Origin: Flavobacterium sp.
Lineage (GTDB): Bacteria; Bacteroidota; Bacteroidia; Flavobacteriales; Flavobacteriaceae
Assembly: GCA_023251135.1 (NCBI GenBank)
Contig: JAHEZJ010000004.1
Span: forward strand, 62,001 to 126,000
Direction of reading: 5' to 3'
DNA: 64,000 nucleotides
Part shown: in pieces, positions 44,310-53,576 of the stretch
Layout: every line of letters begins with the position of its first letter
How positions within the stretch are numbered: position 1 is the stretch's first letter
Program-made: the position numbers and the translations under genes
Notes under the pieces: generated by a model
What the model was told of the DNA's origin: nothing
What the model saw: the letters and a program-made list of their open reading frames with translations, nothing else
Databases searched by the model: none

Positions 44310-45134
44310 TCAAAAACGTCTTCTTCTTCCAGTGAATCTACGCCCTAATAATAATTGATTAAACTGATACCTTGATCGCATTTGTTGTCTTTCTAATTCT
44401 AATTTTGCTTGCTGCGCTTTGATTTTATTACGTTCGGACAAATCATTCATAAAATTGGCATATCTTGTTTGCCATTCACCGTCAATTATGCTTTTAATAA
44501 GAGCTTTGCGAGATATTTCTGCGAATACTGTTAACCAGTCTGATTGAACAGGAAAAATACAATAAAGAAGCGTTCTATTGCTTTTTTTATTTCCTATTAA
44601 CGCAGTTCCTTTAAAATCGAATATAACAGGAACAGAACTGCCTAGCCAATTTTTAGGAAAACATTCGTCTGCGAATTCAATCCCAAATATGCTGGGATTT
44701 TCCATAGAGACAAAATCTTTTTGTGCTTTAATAAATCTTGGAATATCTCTTTGCAATCTTGTTCCATCAACAATCCAGATCATATTCTTGTAGAAATCCT
44801 CGCGTTGTCTGCGCTCAATTGGATTGATATGCGAATGCTGAAATTCGATAACCAAACCTTTATCTGTTCGGACATCGGCTATATGTTTTTCGTTTGTTAG
44901 GCTGTCAAATTGAATAATTTCCTGCCATTCAATTGGGAAATTTCCTTTCCATTCACGATGCCATTCTGTTTCGGTTTCCCACCAGATGTCACATTGGCGA
45001 ATTTTTTTGTGCGCCCAATGATTTATTTTAAACTCTCCGCATTTCGCAATCATTTCTGCTCCGCAACTTTGGCAGAAACCTTTAGCCCCTTTAGAAGCCT
45101 CAATTTTATGACCATCAATTATTGCGAACTTCAT
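44310..45134 (-). CDS. Competence protein CoiA-family nuclease-like protein
   Basis: 274-residue protein with an N-terminal zinc-finger-like segment (FCQSCGAEMIAKCGEFKINHWAHKK), followed by the CoiA PD-(D/E)XK-like core: EWHREWKGNFP, KHIADVRTDKGLVIEFQHSHI (Asp and Glu/Gln of the active site) and RQREDFYKNMIWIVDG. Gram-positive CoiA helps competence, while CoiA-like proteins elsewhere are associated with DNA processing or defence. The C-terminal segment is R-rich (RRFTGRRRRF) and may bind DNA. Confidence 0.78.
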   Translation of the reverse strand: MKFAIIDGHKIEASKGAKGFCQSCGAEMIAKCGEFKINHWAHKKIRQCDIWWETETEWHREWKGNFPIEWQEIIQFDSLTNEKHIADVRTDKGLVIEFQHSHINPIERRQREDFYKNMIWIVDGTRLQRDIPRFIKAQKDFVSMENPSIFGIEFADECFPKNWLGSSVPVIFDFKGTALIGNKKSNRTLLYCIFPVQSDWLTVFAEISRKALIKSIIDGEWQTRYANFMNDLSERNKIKAQQAKLELERQQMRSRYQFNQLLLGRRFTGRRRRF

Positions 45135-45275
45135 TTCAAATTTGCATTTTTTAGTGAGGAGTTTTGTTGGATTGCCATCAACAGGCTCAGACTTTGCAAA
45201 GAAGAGGAATTAGAAAAACAAATGTTAAGTTTAGAATTGAACCCTCTTTTTGCAAAACCCTTGTTGGCAGACCTT

Positions 45276-46361
45276 CTATATTATTATGTTTTTCATCGAA
45301 TGTTTATTTAGTTCTTTTTCAACACTCATTAAGTACGAATATGGACTAGTCCTTATTCTTTCTGCCTTGTCTTGATTAAACATAATTTTAGTTGCAATAA
45401 CTGAAATACCAGCTCCCGCAAACAATGCTTGTGGAATTGTAAGGCCTAACATTGTAGGTAAAAATGCAGTTGCTCCTGTTGAAATTAAACCAACTTTCAA
45501 AATTGTATCTGAAAACCATTTTATTTGCGAACCGTCTAAGGCTTTCTCTAAATTATTTAATCCTGGTAAGAACTCGTCGTTATAAATATCACTTACTTGC
45601 TGTTGAATTGCATCTAATGAACTTTCTTTATTTACATTGTTTACAAGTTTCAATAAGTTAGTTCTAAATTGTCCCAACTCATCTTTATGATTATTTTTGA
45701 AATCAATTATTTTTTCAACACTTGTATCTGGTGCTAATTTGATACCTTTTACAATTAAGTTTGTCAATAATCCTTGTGCAAGATGTAATGTTGTTCTGTC
45801 GTTCCGTCTGTAATAATCTCTTGCTCCAAATTGAACTCTATTGTCAAGTCTGGCTTGTTCTGTCAAATTTGAAGCTATTGAATTGTCTGTCAATAGGGCA
45901 AATGACCTGTCTTCACAAATTTTATTCGCAAGCAAACTCATATAAAAAGAACCAAATTCGCTATTGGTTCTAAACCAGCCTTCGTTATCAATATTTTGTT
46001 CAATTAAATGTCTGATTTCGTGAGGTAGTTTTTCAGGATGCATCCTAAATTCTCTCGGTAATTTTTCCGTATGAATTCTTACATTTTCGGAATTTTCATT
46101 TACTAAAAAATTTGAGGCTTCATTTATGTATTTTAAAACAGTTTCTGATAAATCGGTGACAAGTCTATTGTCAGGATCTATTTCAAAAGGTGTTAATATG
46201 CCTTTATCATGAAGTGTTTGAGTTAGCTTATTTTGATAAGGGGTCTTGATTGAAGTTGGTACAATGGTCTGAATTTCGTCCCAATACAATATTGCTGATT
46301 TTAGCCAATTCTCTTCAGGAATGTCTATAGTCGGGTAGTATAATGCTTTTGTAAATCCCAT
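45276..46361 (-). CDS. DUF6236 family protein
   Basis: 361-residue protein starting MGFTKALYYPTIDIPEENWLKSAILYWDEIQTIVPTSI, the recognisable opening of DUF6236 proteins. A weak upstream Met at 46403 exists, but the ATG at 46361 begins exactly at the family start. A helical middle follows, and near the C terminus a hydrophobic segment (VGLISTGATAFLPTMLGLTIPQALFAGAGISVIATKIMF, about 300-340) could be a membrane pair. Function unknown; it lies among defence-type genes. Confidence 0.7.
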   Translation of the reverse strand: MGFTKALYYPTIDIPEENWLKSAILYWDEIQTIVPTSIKTPYQNKLTQTLHDKGILTPFEIDPDNRLVTDLSETVLKYINEASNFLVNENSENVRIHTEKLPREFRMHPEKLPHEIRHLIEQNIDNEGWFRTNSEFGSFYMSLLANKICEDRSFALLTDNSIASNLTEQARLDNRVQFGARDYYRRNDRTTLHLAQGLLTNLIVKGIKLAPDTSVEKIIDFKNNHKDELGQFRTNLLKLVNNVNKESSLDAIQQQVSDIYNDEFLPGLNNLEKALDGSQIKWFSDTILKVGLISTGATAFLPTMLGLTIPQALFAGAGISVIATKIMFNQDKAERIRTSPYSYLMSVEKELNKHSMKNIII

Positions 46362-46494
46362 ATCGATTATTATTAGTTGTATTGTTGTTAGGTACGTGAA
46401 CACTTTAAATTTTTATTGCCTAAATATTAATGTCTTAAAATGACATCAAAAACCTAATTATAAAAAGCTTTATGTAATTGATTGATATTAATTT

Positions 46495-46610
46495 CCAAAC
46501 ATACAAAACCGTTTTTATTTTCTTTTACGGTTTTCCATAATCTGTATCATTAATAAATAGCAAAATAATTCTTTTATAAAGGATTTCGCTAACGTATAAA
46601 TACCTGTTTT
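46495..46610. repeat. Long intergenic direct repeat, copy 1
   Basis: About 116 bases (from CAAACATACAAAACCG to ACCTGTTTT) recur at 56106-56220 at roughly 75-80% identity, including TTTACGGTTTTCCATAATCT and CGTATAAATACCTGTTTT. It lies upstream of the DUF6236 gene. Confidence 0.75.
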
Positions 46611-46630
46611 TATGTTGCTATTATTTGTAT

Positions 46631-47677
46631 CTAATCTTTTAAATATGAAAACCCATTATTGCTGGCGATAGTTATCAAAGGTTGAATAGTTTCTTTGTAT
46701 CTTTGATAATCAAATTCATAATTGTCTTCTAAATCAGGGAAAATACTAAGATACTCTTCTATGTATTTATTCTTAACGTTATGGCTTTTAACGATCTCAA
46801 AAGCTGTTTTTTGAAGATTATAAAACTTATCAAAATATTTATTTACTGACGGAAGTTTATCTCTTTTTGAGGAATTAAAAGTTTTATCTATCGGAATTAA
46901 ATTCCAAATTAAATCATGTGAAACAAATGCATGAGGTACAAAATGGTCCAAAGCATATTTTTTTTCGTCAAAAACTAATCGGTTGTTCGTGAAAATACAA
47001 TCAATCGATCCCAATTCATTAAATACTAATTTCCAATATTCGTTGGTTTGTTTAACTAAAGAATTTCTCGTGATTGATTTGCTTATTTTATTTGGAATAT
47101 CAGGAACATTCAGATTTCTTTTCTGAAGAAATAGAGATAAATTCCAGAAGCAAAAGTCTTTAAGTATCTTGGCATTCGATTGTAAATAAGAAATCCATAT
47201 TGGATTTATCTCTATAAAATCTTTTTCTAAACGATAAAAACAGCCATGATCAAAATTTTGGGAAAGTGAATAAATTTCATTACGATTTCCTGAAAACCAA
47301 GATGAAATAAACCAGTGTGGTACATTTTTATCAAAATGATTTAAAATTTTGATAGTTTCAGTCTTATTAGTATTTTCTAAAACAGTATTTAAAGTGTTTC
47401 TATTTTCATTTATAGTAAGATTCTCTATTTGTATAATAGCTCTAACTGAATCTTGAATAAGATCTTGTTTGCCAAAAGAAACATGAAAATAATTTACAGT
47501 GTACCAAGAGTTACTAATCATTCTTGAGAATAATCTCCTTTTTTCAATATTTGTGTTACCTTCTTCTACCAGTTCAAGAATAGCTAAAAACCAGTAAAAC
47601 TTATAACTTGCAGAAGTATTAGCAAATACTGATGCTAACTTATTTACCGGCAGTTGCTGCGAATGTGGGAGGTTCAT
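46631..47677 (-). CDS. HNH-type endonuclease-like protein
   Basis: 348-residue protein. Near the C-terminal third is an HNH-like stretch: NNRLVFDEKKYALDHFVPHAFVSHDLIWNLIPIDKTFNSSKRDKLP, with Asp-His, a distal Asn in the helix (WNL) and a further N-S-S-K-R-D. Zinc Cys pairs are missing, so it belongs to HNH groups without a zinc knuckle. The N-terminal 220 residues are helical (LAILELVEEGNTNIEKRRLFSRMI) with no motif recognised. Nuclease activity is plausible but unproven. Confidence 0.65.
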   Translation of the reverse strand: MNLPHSQQLPVNKLASVFANTSASYKFYWFLAILELVEEGNTNIEKRRLFSRMISNSWYTVNYFHVSFGKQDLIQDSVRAIIQIENLTINENRNTLNTVLENTNKTETIKILNHFDKNVPHWFISSWFSGNRNEIYSLSQNFDHGCFYRLEKDFIEINPIWISYLQSNAKILKDFCFWNLSLFLQKRNLNVPDIPNKISKSITRNSLVKQTNEYWKLVFNELGSIDCIFTNNRLVFDEKKYALDHFVPHAFVSHDLIWNLIPIDKTFNSSKRDKLPSVNKYFDKFYNLQKTAFEIVKSHNVKNKYIEEYLSIFPDLEDNYEFDYQRYKETIQPLITIASNNGFSYLKD

Positions 47678-47817
47678 AAAACAGATTTAGATGAAAATGA
47701 TTCAAAGTAAATTTAGCTAAAAGTGTGCATTTATTATGCTTAAAATTATTATCTATTAATCCATTAACTCTGAAAAACTCTGCGATTACGATTATAGGTA
47801 CTTATATGCTGACCATA

Positions 47818-48300
47818 CTATCGTGCTTGCTCGAGATATTCCATTACCGTTTTTAATTTTCGCTTACTCAGAGAATTTGTTATAATTACTTGATGATTAG
47901 CAATTAAGAAAGCTTCAATTTCTAATCTTCCAAAATAGACTTCTATAAACGCAACATATAATTCTTCCGCAAAGAATAAATCTAGTTTTGATTCTACATC
48001 AGATTCAAATTTTTTGGTTGATTTTACACCGCCAAATCTTGAATATCCTAATTGCCTTCGAAATGAATGATTAACGGTTCTATTTATTTCGTTCATTCGT
48101 TCGCGCAAATTACCACTTTCTCCGATATACAATATCCTGTTATTTTTTTCAAAAAGTGCGTAAACTCCAGGGGAGCTTGGAACTCTATTTTCGCGCCAAA
48201 CTCTGTTTTTTTCAAACTTAATTCTTTCACTTCGTAAAAGTTGTTCTTGCGCAAGATGAAGTACATCCAATAATTCTTCACTTGGTAAATTAATATTCAT
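47818..48300 (-). CDS. GIY-YIG nuclease family protein
   Basis: 160-residue protein. The GIY-YIG motifs are seen in PGVYALFEKNNRILYIGESGNLRERMNEI at about 41-69: GVY and YIG with the conserved Arg in LRERM, then FEVY-like EVYFGRLEIEAFLI with the Glu. Length suits a single-domain GIY-YIG enzyme. A nuclease function is likely; the target is unknown. It is another single gene in the minus-strand series. Confidence 0.82.
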   Translation of the reverse strand: MNINLPSEELLDVLHLAQEQLLRSERIKFEKNRVWRENRVPSSPGVYALFEKNNRILYIGESGNLRERMNEINRTVNHSFRRQLGYSRFGGVKSTKKFESDVESKLDLFFAEELYVAFIEVYFGRLEIEAFLIANHQVIITNSLSKRKLKTVMEYLEQAR

Positions 48301-48378
48301 AATCGCGATTTTGAATGTTATGGTTTTAGTTTGACACTAACGTTCTTGTATTATAAATAATCTATAACAATACCAACT

Positions 48379-48480
48379 TTCCATTAAGTGAATTGATCAA
48401 ATAATATTCCAACCGGTTGCAAACGCTAACCAATTTCTTTATCAATTTAAGTAGGCACTCTTTGCAAAAGACCACCAGTT
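48379..48480. repeat. REP-like intergenic repeat, copy A
   Basis: About 100 bases (TTCCATTAAGTGAATTGATC to ACCACCAGTT), diverged copy of 49769-49876. The core AAGTAGGCACTC is shared. In this copy CTCTTTGCAAAAGACC forms a weaker hairpin than in copy B. Confidence 0.65.
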
Positions 48481-48534
48481 GGTGTACGGTTATATTATAA
48501 TGATCTAAAATCCATTAAATAGCATTTTTTCGAC

Positions 48535-48855
48535 TTAGTAACCTTTAGAAATCTTATTGTTTACATTGTCCAAAATAGCAGAATATTTTCCATTGTAAAT
48601 AGAATAGGGAAAATTGTTTTTAAGCTCATTTCTAATGTGCTTTTTCTTTACTTCCTGTAATACTATTTTAATAGAGTAACCTTTTCCTGGAATAGCTAAA
48701 ACAATACAAATTTTTTCCTCCAAATTATCAATATTATTATTAAGTAAATGCCGAATTCCACTTTTCATGAAATTAACATTCTGTTTCAGAATTATTTCTG
48801 CGGTGTTATCTTTACGAATTTTTCCAATTCTAATAACATCAAAATTTATCTCCAT
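48535..48855 (-). CDS. Small protein of unknown function
   Basis: 106-residue protein with a beta-alpha pattern (MEINFDVIRIGKIRKDNTAEIILKQ, NLEEKICIVLAIPGKGYSIKIVLQEVKKK). No membrane span or motif. It is flanked by REP-like repeats A and B together with the GNAT gene, so the two could form one module. Confidence 0.45.
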   Translation of the reverse strand: MEINFDVIRIGKIRKDNTAEIILKQNVNFMKSGIRHLLNNNIDNLEEKICIVLAIPGKGYSIKIVLQEVKKKHIRNELKNNFPYSIYNGKYSAILDNVNNKISKGY

Positions 48856-49033
48856 AATTTGTAAAAGTTTTTAAATTCAAAATGTTTTTATTCTTCTAAA
48901 ATCAAAAATGCAAATTTCTTTCTCTGTTTATGGAGGAATTAAATTTTAACTAGAAAATAATAATTTTGATTGTGTGCACGAGTGTGACACTTGCGCCAGC
49001 CATAGGTAGCATCGATGTTAGTAGCTGACATTG

Positions 49034-49717
49034 TTAGTCAGGATTTTGTTCAAACCAAATTTCTTTTAATTCAATAGCATGTCTATTCAATGTTTTAACT
49101 GTTTCCTCCAATTCCTCTACATAGTCAGCCAAACCAAGTTTCATTTCCACTTCACTTTGAATCATTTTCAATGACTGAGCTAAATATTTTATTCTATTTT
49201 TTAATTCATCAATTTTTTCCTCAGGAATAAAAGAATTTATTCCATCAATATAAAAATCATTGCAATAATTATCTCCGGATAATAAAAATTCCTTTTCATT
49301 CAATTTTTTGAATCCAAGAGAAACTGCAACATTTTCCGAAGCAATAGAATTTTCTTCACCAATTTGACTTTTATCTATTGTAATTCTTTGCTCATTTCTA
49401 TCTTGGAATAAATGACTTAAAATTATTTCCCTTAAAGCTTTAGTTAAATATCCATTTCTTCGGAATTTCTTATCCACAAACCAATGCAAATCTGACCCCA
49501 TGTCAAGTACATTTGAAACATAAATATCATCCTCATTTTTGATAAAATAAAAATTATATGGACCATTTATGTCAGAAATGTTTTTTTGTAATTTAGGTTT
49601 ATTAACCCAAACTTTTGCAAATTCCACGCTTGAAGAAAGAGGTCTCAAATGAATAAGCTCATTATTGTTATTTCTGTTGAGTTTTTGAATTAAAGATTTT
49701 AGATATTTTTCTTCCAT
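49034..49717 (-). CDS. GNAT-family acetyltransferase
   Basis: 227-residue protein. The N-terminal 160 residues form a GNAT fold with ISDINGPYNFYFIKNEDDIYVSNVLDMGSDLHWFVDKKFRRNGYLTKALREIILSHLF, where RRNGYLTKAL is the acetyl-CoA loop, and ENSIASENVAVSLGFKKL. The last 60 residues are a coiled coil (LKMIQSEVEMKLGLADYVEELEETVKTLNRHAIELKEIW). The substrate is unknown; with the defence context it could modify a component of an adjacent system. Confidence 0.75.
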   Translation of the reverse strand: MEEKYLKSLIQKLNRNNNNELIHLRPLSSSVEFAKVWVNKPKLQKNISDINGPYNFYFIKNEDDIYVSNVLDMGSDLHWFVDKKFRRNGYLTKALREIILSHLFQDRNEQRITIDKSQIGEENSIASENVAVSLGFKKLNEKEFLLSGDNYCNDFYIDGINSFIPEEKIDELKNRIKYLAQSLKMIQSEVEMKLGLADYVEELEETVKTLNRHAIELKEIWFEQNPD

Positions 49718-49768
49718 TTTTCAATCATATTCTTAATTCTGCCAAATCATCACAAGTACAAAAACATT

Positions 49769-49876
49769 TTTCCATTAAGCCAATTGATCACATAATGTTC
49801 CAACCGCTATGCAACCACTATCTTTTTGCCTATTAACTTAAGTAGGCACTCGTTGGAAACGAGCGCTAGTCGGAAG
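49769..49876. repeat. REP-like intergenic repeat, copy B
   Basis: Diverged copy of 48379-48480. It contains a short hairpin, CTCGTT-GG-AAACGAG, in CACTCGTTGGAAACGAGCG. It lies directly downstream of the large ATPase gene of the four-gene operon. Confidence 0.65.
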
Positions 49877-49882
49877 CTCTCT

Positions 49883-52800
49883 CTAATTATTGTTTGTTCG
49901 CACTTTTCCAAAAGTCTCTAATTCCATAAATTTTGAATTGAATAAGTTCGATGGCATTTTCTTCTTCAAAAGATTATGGAAGTTTTCGTCATGAGTAGAA
50001 AGTATGATTTGCTTTTTATGGTTAAAGACAATACTTCTTAATAAATCAATTGTCGATAGAATGTTTATGCTATCCATCGATTGAATAGGATCATCAATGA
50101 ATATGCATTCAAGTGGATTTCCTTTCTCGTCTTTTGCATTAAGTGCTTTTGCTAAAAAGATACTTAAACTCAAAATGTTTAACTGTGCTGTGCTAAAGTA
50201 CAAATTAGGAATTATTAGTTCATCTTGTTTTTCTTGATAAACACAAACATTAAGTTTTGGTTTAGTGTCTGAGAAATCGCATTTAAAAGTTACAGTTTTA
50301 TAATCAGGATGTGGGTCTATTTTCCTATATAATTCATTTATCAATCCTTCATAAAAGAAAGAATCTATTTGTTGAGTTAAATAATCGGCTACACTTTTTA
50401 ACTCATTATCTAATTCCTTAGCTATTTTATTTTTTAAAAAATCAATTTTCGTTTTAGTGTCTTTATCTTTAATTTTTGCATCCTCGTACTTCAAATAAGG
50501 TTCGACATTTTCTTTGAGTTTAGCTAAAAGATTATAGTCTTTTATTTTAAGCTCCATTTTATTGATTTCTTCATTACTCTTCTTTTTTCTATCCTCTAGA
50601 AACTTAGTAAACAATTCAAGGTTATATTCTTTTAATTCAATACCAATTTTCGATTTAACTTCTTGCTCAAAACCTGTTATTATCTTGATGAATAATTCTT
50701 TTGATTTTTCGATTAGTTCATTCTGCTTTTGAACATCTTCACTTTTAAAAGAGTTTAGAGTAGTGTTGAGATCTTCAATTTCTTTTTTCAAATTTATTTC
50801 TCTATCGACATTAGATTTTATGCTGGCTAAGGTCTTTGTTAACTCATCGGTCAATACGTTTTCGTTGATTTCTATTTCAGGATAATTTACTTTAAAGAAC
50901 TCTATAACCCTAGTAAAGACCGTTTCTTTATTAAGTCTGTCGAGTTCAGCTAATATATTGGCAGACTTTTCTTTTAAATTGTCTAATTTCAATGATTCTG
51001 ATATAATAGAACTTTTAAGTTCTTCAATCTTTTTGATGAATGATTCAATTTCTAATTTTAATTTACTTAAAGAACTTTGTGTTTCTTTTTCAAATTCTTC
51101 AATCGTTTTTCCTTTTAGTTTTAAAATAGTTTCATTAAGAATTTTAGTATTCAACTCTATCTCTTTTGTGAGTAACGCTTTTGAATCGGAATGTTTTTTC
51201 AAATCATCTAAAATTGTTGCACGCTTTTTTTCTATTTCTTCTAATTTCTTGGTGGTTTCAGATATTAATCTTTCTCTTTTTAATTTTAATGATTCATTTA
51301 CTTGTGTAATGGTTCTGTTTTTAACATCTCTTTCATTTAGTAAACTTGAAAGGACATTTGATAAAAGTATATTATTAGATATTTTTGAAGCCAAAGCACT
51401 AAACGATTCGTATTGCTGTTCGCATAAAGGACAAGCACTTGCTTGACTTTTATTTACTATTTCCGAACCTTTTGAAATAAACTGTTCGACTTCTTTTTGA
51501 AAGTTTTCACTTGCCTCTATCTTAGAATTAATTTCATTAAGATCTTTCTTTTCAGTCGTTAATGATTTCTCAATTTGTGTAAGTTCCTCAATGATTTTTC
51601 CATTATCAGAATACGCTTCATCAGAAACAGAAGGATATACACCAGCGTTGATTTCTTGAATCGAAGTTTTGAGGTTATTTATTGGTATTTCAACTAAACT
51701 TTTTTCCTTTTCTAAGCTCGTAATTTTTGCTTGTAAATCAACAAGTTTTTCATTTGATTCTTGTAACTTTTTATTAGTATTATCAGTGCTTTCTTTAAGT
51801 TTTGGTGTTTCAGAAATTGTTTTTTCTAAATCAGAAATTTGTTTCTGTATAGAACTTTGTTTTGTGGTATTTTCACTTTCATTTTGTTTTAGAACATTCA
51901 GAATTATTGTTATTGCTGACAACTCATTTTTCAGTTCTTCATTCTCTTTACTTTTTCCCGAAATTTCTCTAATTACTTTTTCATATTCTTTGAAGTCAAT
52001 TTTTAAAGATTCCAAGTTTTGCTTTTTTGTACTCAGTTCTTCATTTAGCTTTTTAATCGAATCAATCTCATTTGTGCACTTTTGTTTTTTATCAAATTTT
52101 TCAAGAATAGATTTATTTCCTTTGAGTTGTTTTTCAAGTCTCTCTATTTGACTTTTTGAATCAAAGTATTTACCCATTCCTTCAATTTCTTCATTTCCTG
52201 CATAGAAAACATCTAAATACTTATTATGTTCAATTTCTTTTTTAACTTCAAAATCTAAATCATTTGTCCTTTCAGACATAAAATTTGATAGATAAAGAGC
52301 ATCTGTTTCTGAATAAGATTCATCAATCTCTTTTAAATTTTCTCCTGCCTTATTTAATGAAATAATTTTTTCATTTATTTTTTTAAGAATATCCTTATCA
52401 CCTTCAAATTTTAGTTCTAATTGAATCCCATCTAAAACTTCCAAAAGGGCTTCAATTTTCTTATTATTAAAAGCGATCAAGGAGGTTATTTTTTTATAAT
52501 ATTCATCAATTTTTTTATCTCCAAAATACTCTATAAACCTTTCATACCTTTCTTCTGGCTTGTCTTCTTTTAGAAATGCGTCAATCCATTCCTGAGACAA
52601 AATAACTGTTTTGAATTCTTTATTAATAGTCGCTTTGGGATCAAATTTATAATCATATCCTGCCTTTGTTTTAGGTTTTTCAATATTGGTTATAACCGGA
52701 CTTTCTTCTCCAACTTTATATAATTTGATAAAAGATGGAAGATTGTCATCTGAATAATTATTCCTTAGAAAGTATTGCTTTTTATTAGATCTGATACTTC

Positions 52801-53035
52801 TTTCTGATTTAACTGAATTAAAAGTATCCTTTCCTTTTCTTAGAAAACGATCAATATTATTGGTGATACCATATTCAATAGCATCATAAAATGAGGTCTT
52901 TCCAAATCCATTAGGAGCATACAACGAGATAAAATCAGCACTTTCACCATCTTCTTTACGTGTAAAATCGAATGTTCCATCTTCGGCTTTGTCATAAGCA
53001 CGAAATGCTTGTATTTCAACTTTTTTAAATTTCAT
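49883..53035 (-). CDS. Rad50/SMC-like ABC ATPase, motor of four-gene conflict system
   Basis: 1050-residue ATPase. Walker A YAPNGFGKTS is at about 39-48. A long coiled coil runs from about 180 to 890, broken by a Rad50-type zinc hook CPLC at about 534-537. The ABC signature-like STAQLNILSLSIFLAKAL is near 930-950, and Walker B CIFIDDPIQSMDSI near 970-985. The switch His is in IILSTHDENF. Members bind DNA ends or unusual DNA and in defence systems act as sensors. It overlaps the upstream gene by 11 bases. The operon order MBL, protease, small protein, ATPase suggests an ABC-three-component-type system. No nuclease domain is fused. Confidence 0.88.
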   Translation of the reverse strand: MKFKKVEIQAFRAYDKAEDGTFDFTRKEDGESADFISLYAPNGFGKTSFYDAIEYGITNNIDRFLRKGKDTFNSVKSERSIRSNKKQYFLRNNYSDDNLPSFIKLYKVGEESPVITNIEKPKTKAGYDYKFDPKATINKEFKTVILSQEWIDAFLKEDKPEERYERFIEYFGDKKIDEYYKKITSLIAFNNKKIEALLEVLDGIQLELKFEGDKDILKKINEKIISLNKAGENLKEIDESYSETDALYLSNFMSERTNDLDFEVKKEIEHNKYLDVFYAGNEEIEGMGKYFDSKSQIERLEKQLKGNKSILEKFDKKQKCTNEIDSIKKLNEELSTKKQNLESLKIDFKEYEKVIREISGKSKENEELKNELSAITIILNVLKQNESENTTKQSSIQKQISDLEKTISETPKLKESTDNTNKKLQESNEKLVDLQAKITSLEKEKSLVEIPINNLKTSIQEINAGVYPSVSDEAYSDNGKIIEELTQIEKSLTTEKKDLNEINSKIEASENFQKEVEQFISKGSEIVNKSQASACPLCEQQYESFSALASKISNNILLSNVLSSLLNERDVKNRTITQVNESLKLKRERLISETTKKLEEIEKKRATILDDLKKHSDSKALLTKEIELNTKILNETILKLKGKTIEEFEKETQSSLSKLKLEIESFIKKIEELKSSIISESLKLDNLKEKSANILAELDRLNKETVFTRVIEFFKVNYPEIEINENVLTDELTKTLASIKSNVDREINLKKEIEDLNTTLNSFKSEDVQKQNELIEKSKELFIKIITGFEQEVKSKIGIELKEYNLELFTKFLEDRKKKSNEEINKMELKIKDYNLLAKLKENVEPYLKYEDAKIKDKDTKTKIDFLKNKIAKELDNELKSVADYLTQQIDSFFYEGLINELYRKIDPHPDYKTVTFKCDFSDTKPKLNVCVYQEKQDELIIPNLYFSTAQLNILSLSIFLAKALNAKDEKGNPLECIFIDDPIQSMDSINILSTIDLLRSIVFNHKKQIILSTHDENFHNLLKKKMPSNLFNSKFMELETFGKVRTNNN

Positions 53036-53576
53036 TTTTGTAGATTTTTTCTATTGAATTCAATGCATCTAGTAAATCACCATCACTCTTTTTGTTTAAG
53101 CTAAGCTTGTCAATTATGTTGGATATTGAAGTATTCTTTTTAAACTTTAATGATTGTTTATTCTCAACACCAATTTGAATATTGTCATTTGTAATATGTT
53201 CTGATATAAAAAGATTAATTTCTTTTTCTGTAATAGATTTGACGTTCTCAATTACAATTTTTCTGCTACTAAACTTGTTATTTTCGATTTCATATTTTAC
53301 AGATTTTCCTAATATACTTTCTGAAATATAGAATACATAAAAATTCCATTTTGAATAATCATCCTTAACTGTGGGAATGAATTTTGCTGTCAAGTAGCTG
53401 TTAAATTCTTTCCATTTATATGTTAGAATTGTATCGTCTTCAAACTTAACTATGCAAACAATTACTTCTCCTCCATATTGGACTTTTCCAATCGAAAAAT
53501 AATTCAGTTCAAATGCTGAATTTATTTCTTCTGTGATTTCAAGTTCTATTTTATTAAATAACTCCTTTTGTGACAT
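53025..53576 (-). CDS. Small middle protein of the four-gene system
   Basis: 183-residue protein between the protease and the ATPase, overlapping both (23 bases with the protease gene, 11 with the ATPase gene). Features: SAFELNYFSIGKVQYGGEVIVCIVKFEDDTILTYKW and WNFYVFYISESILGKSVKYEIENNKFSSRKIVIEN. The second stretch resembles segments in the middle component of ABC-three-component systems; that match is from memory and tentative. It is alpha-beta by pattern, with no membrane span. Confidence 0.55.
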   Translation of the reverse strand: MSQKELFNKIELEITEEINSAFELNYFSIGKVQYGGEVIVCIVKFEDDTILTYKWKEFNSYLTAKFIPTVKDDYSKWNFYVFYISESILGKSVKYEIENNKFSSRKIVIENVKSITEKEINLFISEHITNDNIQIGVENKQSLKFKKNTSISNIIDKLSLNKKSDGDLLDALNSIEKIYKNEI

